A DNA stretch of 64,000 nt from Gemmatimonadota bacterium (GTDB taxonomy: Bacteria; Latescibacterota; UBA2968; UBA8231), in the NCBI GenBank assembly GCA_018672475.1, contig JABHFS010000168.1:1-64000 (forward strand). Direction: 5' to 3'. The notes under the pieces are model-generated. The model worked only from the letters and a program-made list of their open reading frames with translations, had not been told where the DNA came from and searched no databases. The position numbers and the translations under genes were made by a program. The number at the start of each line of letters is the position of its first letter. The stretch's first letter is position 1. Positions 30,524-39,376 of the stretch are shown piece after piece.

Positions 30524-32266
30524 ATGCGCATCGCCTATACCCTGATCCTAGCCTGCCTGCCTCTTATCGCCTGTGGTAGCGGCGAAGGCGGCCCGGGGCG
30601 CACCCTAAAAAATATCCCGCGCAACCGCACCTTGATCATGGACTGCGCCGAGGGCAATACCTGCGCCGGCCAGATTCAGGACTACAACACCTTCAATCCC
30701 TTTATCCCGGGTGGCATTTCGCGTATCGGTTATAACTTTCTCTACGAGCCTCTCTACTTTTTCAATGCGTATAAAGAAGACTCCGAACTGATCCCCTGGA
30801 TCGCGGAAAGCCACACCTTCAACGACGACAATACCGAAATCATCATTAAAATACGCCCCGGCGTCGAGTGGAGCGACGGCCATCCCTGGTCAGCGCACGA
30901 CTTCGCCTTCACCGTCAATATGCTCAAGGACAACGCCCCGCAATTGATGCACTCGACGGATATGGAAGCCTGGGTCAAAGAAGCCGTCGCCCTCGACAGC
31001 CTGACCGCGAAGATCACCCTTAAGACCCCCAACCCGCGCTTTCTCTTCAGCTATTTCGTACACAGCGGCGACCAAGGCGTGCCCATCGTGCCCAAGCACA
31101 TCTGGGAAGGGCAGAACCCGATGGAATTCTCCAACTACGATCTGCAAAAAGGCTGGCCCGTCTTGACCGGCCCCTATGAGATCGCAGCCTCCGAGCCAGC
31201 CCAACGGATCTGGGATTTGCGTCCAAATTGGTGGGCGAAGAAACTCGGTTTCCAGGAATTGCCCAAAGTCGAGCGGCTGATCTACCTGACCTATATGGAA
31301 GAAAACAAGCGCGTACAGAATTTGATCGCCAACAATATCGATACCTGCCTCGAACTACGCCCCGCCAATATCGTCTCGCTATTGGACGCCAATCCCAATA
31401 TCACCACCTGGACCGGCCGCGAACCGCCCTATAGCTATATCACTTGGTGGCCGATCTCGTTAGGCTTCAACGGCCTCGAAGCACCGTGGTCCGACTCCGA
31501 GATGCGCCGCGCGGTAAACTACGCAATCAATCGCGAACAGTTGGTCGAAATCGGTTGGCAAAACTCCGGCGACTGGACCCATCTACCCCTGCCCGATCTA
31601 CCGCAGATGCGCAAATATTTCACCTGGGCCGAAGACTTGGTCGCCAAACACCAGGTCGGCGTCTTTGACTTGGAGAAGAGCGCCGCGATATTGAGCAGCA
31701 AGGGCTACTCGCGCACGGGAGAGTTCTGGGAAAAGGATGGCCAGACGCTGAGCATGGTCATCGATATCTTCTCCCACTTCCAGGACCTGACGCCGGTGCT
31801 TATCGCCCAGCTCAAAAAGGCCGGCATCGACGCCACCTTCCGCATGACCTCCGATTTCAACAGCCGCCTGCGCCAAGGCACCGCCCGCGCCTATATGATC
31901 GGCAACTTCAGCTCGATGAAGGATCCCTATTTCGTGCTGCGCCAATACCAGAGCCGCTTCGTACAACCCACCGGCCAGGCGGCCGATATGCCCTGGCGCT
32001 GGAAAAATGCGGCCTACGACGAGTTGATCGATCAGATGGGCCAGACCCCGACCGACGATCCGGCGATGGAGACGCTCTATCGCCAGGCAATGGACATCTG
32101 GCTTGCAGAGTTGCCCTCAATCCCCATCGTGCAGTGGCCACACCGCATCCCGCACAACGAGACCTATTGGACCAACTGGCCCTCGGAGGATAATCCCTAT
32201 ATCAACAGCGCCTATTGGAGCCGCACCTGGCTGTTGGTATTGCTCAATTTGCAGCCGAAGTCGTGA
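30524..32266 (+). CDS. ABC transporter substrate-binding lipoprotein, family 5 (peptide/oligosaccharide)
   Basis: MRIAYTLILACLPLIACGSGEGG lipobox; IIIKIRPGVEWSDGHPWSAHDFAFTVNMLKD; MRRAVNYAINREQLVEIGW. Confidence 0.93.
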   Translation: MRIAYTLILACLPLIACGSGEGGPGRTLKNIPRNRTLIMDCAEGNTCAGQIQDYNTFNPFIPGGISRIGYNFLYEPLYFFNAYKEDSELIPWIAESHTFNDDNTEIIIKIRPGVEWSDGHPWSAHDFAFTVNMLKDNAPQLMHSTDMEAWVKEAVALDSLTAKITLKTPNPRFLFSYFVHSGDQGVPIVPKHIWEGQNPMEFSNYDLQKGWPVLTGPYEIAASEPAQRIWDLRPNWWAKKLGFQELPKVERLIYLTYMEENKRVQNLIANNIDTCLELRPANIVSLLDANPNITTWTGREPPYSYITWWPISLGFNGLEAPWSDSEMRRAVNYAINREQLVEIGWQNSGDWTHLPLPDLPQMRKYFTWAEDLVAKHQVGVFDLEKSAAILSSKGYSRTGEFWEKDGQTLSMVIDIFSHFQDLTPVLIAQLKKAGIDATFRMTSDFNSRLRQGTARAYMIGNFSSMKDPYFVLRQYQSRFVQPTGQAADMPWRWKNAAYDELIDQMGQTPTDDPAMETLYRQAMDIWLAELPSIPIVQWPHRIPHNETYWTNWPSEDNPYINSAYWSRTWLLVLLNLQPKS

Positions 32267-32413
32267 TAAACTTGTGCTGTAGACAAAAAGGGAATATAGA
32301 TGGGCGTCATATAATGCCTTAATCGTTTAGCTACTTAAATAGAGGCAAAATCAGGCACAAAAAAACCGGCCAACATACAGGACACCGGCCAACATAGACT
32401 CTATATCATTTTC

Positions 32414-32560
32414 TTAGAAGACCCTACGGCTCTTCTCGATCTCGGCGTCCATTTTCAGCAAGGCTCGCTCAACCACATCACCCGAATGCCGGCCACTGAC
32501 CATCCGGCATGTCACGAACTCCGCTTTACGTGAAATTCAAGTAATTTCGGTCACGTGAGA
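32414..32560 (-). pseudogene. Possible decayed ParD/CopG-like antitoxin remnant
   Basis: Minus-strand reading VTEIT*ISRKAEFVTCRMVSGRHSGDVVERALLKMDAEIEKSRRVF*; the VxSGRxxxxxxVVxxAL pattern resembles ParD; in-frame stop near the N-terminus. Confidence 0.35.
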
Positions 32561-32577
32561 TGAAATTTATCTAAAGC

Positions 32578-33870
32578 CTATAATAAACCTTCCTTCTGTA
32601 GAATATCGCCAGAAATAGCATAAGTCGTTCCATGCATTGAAATCACAACAAGTCCTATGCCCGCTGCCAGATAGCCGCCAATATATAAATTGTCGATATC
32701 GAGTGACTCGTAATTGTGCGCATGCGTCCTTACCTGATTCACCTGGAAACGATAATTATCGCGCATCGGCGTCAGTTGCAAAGCATCGAATCCCTGCAAA
32801 ATAGAATAATCGGCTACTCCGCCGATCTCCTTGATCACGTGGTCGACCTCGATTATCCGCGCCCCATCCGGCGTCTCTAACTCAACCTGCCCTCCCTCGC
32901 CGATCTTAGTAACCTGCGTATGATACATCGAATCCAGTCGGGGCGAACGACTCTCCAAGATCTCAGCGATGCGTTTGTAATAGGGTAAGCCTTGTCGGCT
33001 GTCGTTGATCAATTGCCAGTGCACGGCTGGATCCTGGCGCATCGCATAGTAGACCTGTTTGCCCGCATCGTGCAACTCGACCGCCGCCCAATCGCCCGAA
33101 CGCCCGCCCCCGACGACAACGACCCGCTCACCGGGAAAATCCTCGGGTTTATCGTAACGCCCGGTGACAAAGGGCAAATCCTCGCCCGACACCTGCAAAT
33201 CCCGCAGCTGCCCGCGCTGGCCGGTGGCCAATACCAGATACTTACAGGTATAAAGCCGTTCTTCTCCCGAAACCACATCCCGACTGCTAAGCTGGAACCC
33301 CTGTTCATGCGGTTCGATCCGCAGCACGTCCTCGCTGTTACGGATATTTTTTGCGACCTCAAAACGCTCGGGAATGCTATGGTAATAATCGATCAGGTCG
33401 GTTTTGACGATCAACTCGTTGACATCGAGATCAAGCCCGATTTCATCCGCGTACTGCGCCAGTGGGTGAAAGGCAAATTCCATCCACTGGCCCGGCGACA
33501 AGGTCAGCAAATTTTTCGGCGCGTTATTCCACAAACCACCGACCGGCTCGCGACTAATAAGCAAGGTATCGAGCGGCGCGGCGCGCCTAAACTCCATCGC
33601 AACCTGGTCCAAGCCCTCAAAGAGTTGGCGCGGATGGTGCAGCGAGCGAAACAAATCCACCGGCTTGAGCCCGCTCCGCACCAAGGCCTGCATATCTAAG
33701 CCGAGCAAGTTATCATCGAATTGCTGCAAATACCCGGCTATGGGCGCATAACGCGATTCGAAAATCCGACTGTCGCGATAAAAGGGGTGCCATCCCCCCA
33801 AAACCACGGCCAAAGGCAAACCCGCCGGGCCGCCGCCAACAATTATAACTGTATGATGTTCTGCATTCAT
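32578..33870 (-). CDS. FAD/NAD(P)-binding oxidoreductase (OSGIN/flavin monooxygenase-like)
   Basis: TVIIVGGGPAGLPLAVVLGG and second GxGxxG ERVVVVGGGRSGDWAAVEL; LATGQRG. Confidence 0.85.
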   Translation of the reverse strand: MNAEHHTVIIVGGGPAGLPLAVVLGGWHPFYRDSRIFESRYAPIAGYLQQFDDNLLGLDMQALVRSGLKPVDLFRSLHHPRQLFEGLDQVAMEFRRAAPLDTLLISREPVGGLWNNAPKNLLTLSPGQWMEFAFHPLAQYADEIGLDLDVNELIVKTDLIDYYHSIPERFEVAKNIRNSEDVLRIEPHEQGFQLSSRDVVSGEERLYTCKYLVLATGQRGQLRDLQVSGEDLPFVTGRYDKPEDFPGERVVVVGGGRSGDWAAVELHDAGKQVYYAMRQDPAVHWQLINDSRQGLPYYKRIAEILESRSPRLDSMYHTQVTKIGEGGQVELETPDGARIIEVDHVIKEIGGVADYSILQGFDALQLTPMRDNYRFQVNQVRTHAHNYESLDIDNLYIGGYLAAGIGLVVISMHGTTYAISGDILQKEGLL

Positions 33871-33879
33871 AATTTATAG

Positions 33880-34233
33880 CCCGGACGACCCGCCCCCGCC
33901 GCCGGCCCGCACCTGCTTCTGCTCGTGTGAATATTCGGGGATATGGGCCGCCGCCGATGCGCGCATTGCGCTCGACCCGGTGGCCCATCCGCTGTAATTC
34001 ATCAACTAACGCGTCGTCCATACTCGACGACACCTCAATCGGCTCCTCGACTACAACGTGTAAACGTGGCGCTTTGGCCGCCTCTTGCGCCCCGGCGGCA
34101 ACGGCACCCAGACCCTGATGATGATCGGCGCGACGGAATTGATACCGCCCGGCCGCGGATTCCCCAATAACGCAAGCGCAGCAGAGAACCGATTGGGAAT
34201 AAGGAAATATCCAAAAGCGGCCCGCCGCACCAC
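33880..34233 (-). pseudogene. Degraded C-terminal remnant of gamma-glutamyltransferase
   Basis: Frame a ...GNPRPGGINSVAP...; shifted frame AQEAAKAPRLHVVVEEPIEVSSSMDDALVDELQRMGHRVERNARIGGGPYPRI: resembles GGT C-terminal (EAxxAPRLH ... LRxxGHxVER). Confidence 0.45.
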
Positions 34234-34240
34234 TCTAAGC

Positions 34241-35329
34241 CTACGGCAAAAATTCCTGCGCCCGCGCCAACTTCTCTGGCAAATACGTATCCATCACATG
34301 ATTCAGGTCATGCACCGCAAAGGCCTGCTGTTCTGCCCTGACCCCCGCCTTCTTCAACTGCAATAACGCGTCCTGCCACTTCTTGAAGTGCTGCACGAAC
34401 GGGTCGTTTTTCAGCGCGTCGTCGATGCGCTTAATATCGATATCGGTCATCTTGTGCGTGGGCAAATCATAGTCGGCGATATCGTCTGGTGTCACGCCGA
34501 GAAAATGCGCCTTCGGCACGCAGAAAGCCTCGTTGATATGCGCGGCATTGCCCGAGCCGACCTTTAATGTCCGATAAATATTGCAAATTCCGTATGGATC
34601 GCAGTCGACAAAGGCATACACTGGGATATCCAGATCCTCCGACATCCGGCGGATAAAACGCCGGGTCGCCCTCGTCGGCACGCCCCCCATCGACACTAAA
34701 ATACAATCGGACCGCCGCCAGTAATTGTGCTTGACCAGCCGCTGGAACATACCCGCCGTCTCGATCGCCAACACGAATTTGGCGTCCGACTCAAAACGTA
34801 GATGCTCGACAGAGATCGGAATCGAATAGGCCCCCGAGCCGAACTTGGTGCAATCGATGGCCAACTCCTCGCCGCTGTCGCGGTCCTCGTCAAAGACCAC
34901 TAAATTGCCCGCCACTTCACCGCCCTTTTCCTCCGGCACAAAACCCAATTGTTCGCGATTTACCGAGAAGAACGCCTCGACATCGTCGAGCACCGCATCC
35001 GACTCTGTTTGCTCGGCGAAACGCACCTCCTCCGCCCACCCCTTGGCCACATAGTAGGCCTCGCGCTTCGTCGCTATATCGTCGGTTTCGATTAGTTTTT
35101 TCGATAGCGCGATCATCTTCAACGACTGGGCGAAGGTCTTTACCGTCGACACCGCCAAAGTCCGCTCCTTGGTCTTGCTCCCGATCTGAAAATAACCGGC
35201 CTTCGGATCGAACTTAACATTGCTCAGATTGCGCAGCGGAAACTTCATCGACGGCTTCTGTTTCTTCAAAATCTTGTCGCGAATCCCCTTGGCCTCCTTG
35301 GCGATCTGTTTGAGCAGCGCCTGGTTCAT
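34241..35329 (-). CDS. top6A: DNA topoisomerase VI subunit A (Spo11-like)
   Basis: IETAGMFQRLVKHNYWRRSDCILVSMGGVPTRATRRFIRRMSEDLDIPVYAFVDCDPYGICNIYRTLKVGS: Toprim DxD and Topo VI-A motifs. Confidence 0.95.
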   Translation of the reverse strand: MNQALLKQIAKEAKGIRDKILKKQKPSMKFPLRNLSNVKFDPKAGYFQIGSKTKERTLAVSTVKTFAQSLKMIALSKKLIETDDIATKREAYYVAKGWAEEVRFAEQTESDAVLDDVEAFFSVNREQLGFVPEEKGGEVAGNLVVFDEDRDSGEELAIDCTKFGSGAYSIPISVEHLRFESDAKFVLAIETAGMFQRLVKHNYWRRSDCILVSMGGVPTRATRRFIRRMSEDLDIPVYAFVDCDPYGICNIYRTLKVGSGNAAHINEAFCVPKAHFLGVTPDDIADYDLPTHKMTDIDIKRIDDALKNDPFVQHFKKWQDALLQLKKAGVRAEQQAFAVHDLNHVMDTYLPEKLARAQEFLP

Positions 35330-36951
35330 GACCGACTCCTCTCCAACATGCCTTTGAGATTGGACTGTACGTCCTTGGTCTTCTTGTCGCTGTCGCTCAA
35401 GATCTCTTGCAACGCCTCGGCAATATGGCCGATATACTGGCCAATATAATCCTTCTTGCGTGCCGCCTCAGCCTCGCGCTTAACCCGCCCGACATGTTCG
35501 CCAACCCGGCGACCGCACTCCTGCAACGCCAGGCGGATCTCCTTGGTGATCTCGTCGTAATTGGCCACCGCGTCCTTGCTCTCAGAGGTAAACGGCACCC
35601 AGACCGAAGCCATGTGCACCATCGCGATCAAAGGTCCTGAAGGCAGCGAGTTTGAGCTTTGGCTCATCTTGTAGTTGCGCCAGTCGGTGTCGATCACGCT
35701 CCTGGTGATCGCGCAGGCCGAGGGCTGATAGAGCAGCGGCACCCGATTGGCGAATCGCATCAGCCCAATCGACCCGTTCGGATCAATATCGCCGCCGTAG
35801 GCGATCGCCACTTCGATCTGGAAGGGATTGCCGCGATAGACCGCCGGCGGCCTCGTCGTCGAGGTGTAAAACTCCGCGGTGACACTCTGCTGTAGACTCT
35901 GCAGCAGCAACTCTTCGCCAATCGGCACGATGCAATCGGTCGGCGGCCGCATCAACTTGGTGGCATTGATCGCCTTGAAGAGCCGGTCGCTCTCCTCGCG
36001 GGCGATGCTCTTGGGCCGGCCGTTGGGTTTGAGGTCGGCCTTCTCGCAGATCTCCTTCGCCACCCGCACCGATACGCGCGAAAACTCCGTCGTCATAAAA
36101 CCCTGCAAGGTGCGGTGCGGAGTAGCCTGCAGCATCTTCATCAACATGCCCAGTTCGACCCCGTAGGGATGCGGCTTGATCTCCTGCGCCTCGGGCGGCA
36201 GCTCTTTGGTGCTGCGTTCGTAGACGACGGACTTGCCATCGGGCGGCGTATAGTGCAAGGTCAGGTGTGGGTTAGCGACTGCCGTCTGCCGCACGTATTC
36301 ATCGACCGACTGTTTGCCGCGTTGGTAACGCGCCTCCATCTCGATCTCGACCTGGGTGCCCTTGCCGTGGTCCCACTCGATCTGCTCTTCGCGGATGACC
36401 TGTGGTTTGTTGTGGGCGGTGTCGATTTGGATTTCGTAATAGTGCGCTGGCCGTTTCGGCCCGGTGCGCGAAATAATCCGCGGGGCCTTGCCCGTCGTCA
36501 ATTGTCCGTACATGCTCGCCGCCGAAATACCGATACCCTGCTGCCCGCGCGACATGCGCAAACGGTGGAACTTCGATCCATAGAGTAGCTTGCCGAAAAT
36601 ATTAGGAATCTGGCCCTTGACGATGCCCGGCCCGTTGTCGACGACCCGCATCAGATAGCGATCGTCGGCGAGTTGCTCCAGGGCCACCTCGATCTCGGGC
36701 AGAATACCCGCTTCTTCGCAGGCGTCGAGACTATTGTCGACAGCCTCTTTGACCCCGGTCAAAAGCGCCCGGCGCGGATTGTCGAAACCGAGCAGATGGC
36801 GGTTGCGGCTAAAAAACTCGGAGACCGAAATCTCGCGCTGCCGGGTGGCCATCGACTGCGCCGTGGCCTTGCCATTGTGCGCAGGTTTCGCCTTCGCATT
36901 CGCCGGTGCCGAAAGCAGATCGATCTGATCGGCTATTTTTTGCTTAGCCAT
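35326..36951 (-). CDS. top6B: DNA topoisomerase VI subunit B
   Basis: GHKL ATPase: GVKEAVDNSLDACEEAGILPEI, RVVDNGPGIVKGQIPNIFGKLLYGSKFHRLRMSRGQQGIGISAA; 4-nt overlap with top6A. Confidence 0.96.
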   Translation of the reverse strand: MAKQKIADQIDLLSAPANAKAKPAHNGKATAQSMATRQREISVSEFFSRNRHLLGFDNPRRALLTGVKEAVDNSLDACEEAGILPEIEVALEQLADDRYLMRVVDNGPGIVKGQIPNIFGKLLYGSKFHRLRMSRGQQGIGISAASMYGQLTTGKAPRIISRTGPKRPAHYYEIQIDTAHNKPQVIREEQIEWDHGKGTQVEIEMEARYQRGKQSVDEYVRQTAVANPHLTLHYTPPDGKSVVYERSTKELPPEAQEIKPHPYGVELGMLMKMLQATPHRTLQGFMTTEFSRVSVRVAKEICEKADLKPNGRPKSIAREESDRLFKAINATKLMRPPTDCIVPIGEELLLQSLQQSVTAEFYTSTTRPPAVYRGNPFQIEVAIAYGGDIDPNGSIGLMRFANRVPLLYQPSACAITRSVIDTDWRNYKMSQSSNSLPSGPLIAMVHMASVWVPFTSESKDAVANYDEITKEIRLALQECGRRVGEHVGRVKREAEAARKKDYIGQYIGHIAEALQEILSDSDKKTKDVQSNLKGMLERSRS

Positions 36952-37204
36952 GTATAATCCTTGCCAAATTGATGCAGAATGCCCCTTGTAAAAGGTCTAA
37001 CTAAAATATCTGGGAAGTCTTAAAAAAGGGGAGAAATAACAAGCTAAATTTAAGGATTGGCGATCACCGCTGCAATGCCGACGAGATATTGACACTGGGC
37101 ACCGAGCCGGTGCAAAACCCGCGCCGTCCTAATCCTGCAAACCGACCTGCTCAACCAAATCGGCCATTCTCCTACTTTAGTACTGCCATTAACCAACAAA
37201 ATTC

Positions 37205-39280
37205 TCAAGAGGGTGTCTCGGCTTGACCCAAGAACAATAATGCAAAAATCGCCCGATGAGCTTCAGGCACCTCACCACCTCGCGCCTTGATCCCCCGCAG
37301 CACATCACCCTTATTCTTGCCCTCCTGCCGTACATACCAATACAAGGCCTGATCTCGGTGTCCCATAAACTCGACGCCCAGCACAGTATACAGACTCTGC
37401 ACCAGCGACGGCCATTGCCATTCCTTCTCGCTCGCGTCGCGCGCCCCCGACCGTTCGCGATCCTGTAGCAGCCCACGCGCTGCGCGCAAAATATCGCCCC
37501 GCGCCCTATCCTTCTCCCCGACCTGCTTGACGATCTCGGCGCACACCGGCCAGGCGTACTCTGCAAGCCCCTTCACCTTGCCCACCAACTGATCGTAGTT
37601 GTCGCTGCGATCCAAGCGCAAAAAAATCCCCGCCAACAACCCCAACAACTCCGTGCTATTGGGATTTTCCTCGCACAGTTGCTCAAAGCGGTGCAGCCGT
37701 GCCCTGAGCCGCTGCGGGTCAAAAGACAGTCTGAGCGGCTTGTCCGGAATCAGCTTCGCCAAGGCCTCTATCTGCGGGCGAATATCCTCTCCCAACACCA
37801 ATTGCTCGCCGCCGGTCAATTGCTCGTATTGCAGCACGTAGACTTCGCGGTAGCGCGGATGGCGGTCCAATTTCTTAAGGAGCTGCCCCATCAGATAGCT
37901 CTCAATATCCGCCTGGTCCCGATCGATCTGCAAATAGTGGTCGTAAATGACATCGGCTAAGCCCTTCAGCAAGGCCTCATCTTCGTTGGTGTAGAGCGTC
38001 GCGTTGCCGATCTCGAAGCTAAACTGATGGATATCGGAAGTCCCCGCCAAATCTGCCAGCTTCAAAACCAGAAAGCGCTTCTGGCGAAAGGGAATCCGCG
38101 CAAAATCGAGATACCAACCGTGCAGTTGCTCCCCTTCGTGTTTGGCCAACAACCGGGTGAAATCCTGGCTGATGCTACCCGTCTGCCCCCCCGGCGGCGA
38201 GGTCGAAAAATCCTGTAGTTTCTTCTTCAACGCCACCGCCGGATAATAACCTGTGCCGAAATACTCTCCTTCGTTCCAACCAAGGCTCAAAAAACCGCGT
38301 ATCCCCGGCTCGCCGAGTTCGACCAGCAGATCCAATAGCTTATCGGTCTTGCTCTGCACGCTCACCTTAAAACGCACCGCATCCTCCATATCGTGCAGGA
38401 TCTCGTCGACCGTCTCCGGCTCGATCGAAATTCCGCGTTTCTCGGCGATGCCAAAGGCCGTCGGATGCACGATATCGCGGTCGATATTGTAGTAGGTGGG
38501 ATACTGCAGATCAATGCTGATTTCGAAGCGCTTGTTGCTGGCCCACTTCCGTTCCAACGCCTCATCGAAAAAACCGTCGACGAGAACAAAGGGATCGGCC
38601 TCGATCGCCGCATCGCGGTCTAGTTCGTAAAATCGCTCGGCATAATGGGCAAAAAATGTGTTGAACTCGTTGTCTGGTTCGACGTCAGAGAATTTGCGGT
38701 GTTTGTTCAGCGCCATCAGCTGGTCGCGTACGAAGGCGCGACCGAGCGTATAGTGCTGCTGAAAATGCTGCTGCGCCCGCCGCATCAATTCGATCAGCAG
38801 ATGATAATCCAATAGCGGCCACGACTCCTGGATCATCACCTCGCTGATAGCCCAGTAATCGTAGCCCTTTTCAGCGGCTGCTTCGATGGCCTTTTCAGGC
38901 ATATAGATGGTCTTGCGGGTACGGCCAGTGTGGAAGGACTGGTGCTCGCGCACATGGCGAAAGACCAGTAGATCGTCGCTTTTGACCAGGGTCACGTTGA
39001 TACCCCAATCCAATAACGCGTCGAGCAGGTATTCGGGCAGTTGCCGCACACCGCCATAGAAGAATTTGACCAGATCGTGGCCGGCGTGAAAACGTTCGAG
39101 CTTCTCGTCGTCGAGCAGCACTCCCGCCCTGAGTCTGGTCTGCTGCCCGAAGATCACCGTCTTGTGGTGGCCACGCAGCGCGACATTGACGTCCGCGTGG
39201 GTAATAACTCCCTCACGCAAGCCGCTATTAGGCCGCTCATCATCGGCTCGCGGCGCCTCCGGATCAACATCTGCGCTCAT
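37205..39280 (-). CDS. Uncharacterised 691-aa protein (weak ATLF-like impression at N-terminus)
   Basis: Long ORF on the same strand as and upstream of top6BA; segments LPEYLLDALLDWGINVTLV, DYWAISEVMIQESWPLLDYHLLIEL, NEFNTFFAHYAERF. No family assigned with confidence. Confidence 0.75.
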   Translation of the reverse strand: MSADVDPEAPRADDERPNSGLREGVITHADVNVALRGHHKTVIFGQQTRLRAGVLLDDEKLERFHAGHDLVKFFYGGVRQLPEYLLDALLDWGINVTLVKSDDLLVFRHVREHQSFHTGRTRKTIYMPEKAIEAAAEKGYDYWAISEVMIQESWPLLDYHLLIELMRRAQQHFQQHYTLGRAFVRDQLMALNKHRKFSDVEPDNEFNTFFAHYAERFYELDRDAAIEADPFVLVDGFFDEALERKWASNKRFEISIDLQYPTYYNIDRDIVHPTAFGIAEKRGISIEPETVDEILHDMEDAVRFKVSVQSKTDKLLDLLVELGEPGIRGFLSLGWNEGEYFGTGYYPAVALKKKLQDFSTSPPGGQTGSISQDFTRLLAKHEGEQLHGWYLDFARIPFRQKRFLVLKLADLAGTSDIHQFSFEIGNATLYTNEDEALLKGLADVIYDHYLQIDRDQADIESYLMGQLLKKLDRHPRYREVYVLQYEQLTGGEQLVLGEDIRPQIEALAKLIPDKPLRLSFDPQRLRARLHRFEQLCEENPNSTELLGLLAGIFLRLDRSDNYDQLVGKVKGLAEYAWPVCAEIVKQVGEKDRARGDILRAARGLLQDRERSGARDASEKEWQWPSLVQSLYTVLGVEFMGHRDQALYWYVRQEGKNKGDVLRGIKARGGEVPEAHRAIFALLFLGQAETPS

Positions 39281-39376
39281 ACGCTCAAGTATTTAGACGC
39301 GATAAAAAACAAAAATATTTCGCCAAAAATTTATCCGACAGGACTGGCAATAAAATGCACCAGATGCCGTGCCAGT

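Noticed and set aside
32366-32400. CCGGCCAACATACAGGACACCGGCCAACATA as an intrinsic terminator
   Set aside because: The repeat is direct, not inverted; only short CCGG/GGCC self-complementarity, so a terminator call is not supported.
36990-37200. Possible coding remnant between top6B and the 691-aa gene (RTARVLHRLGAQCQYLVGIAAVIANP in a minus frame)
   Set aside because: Too short and no recognisable family.
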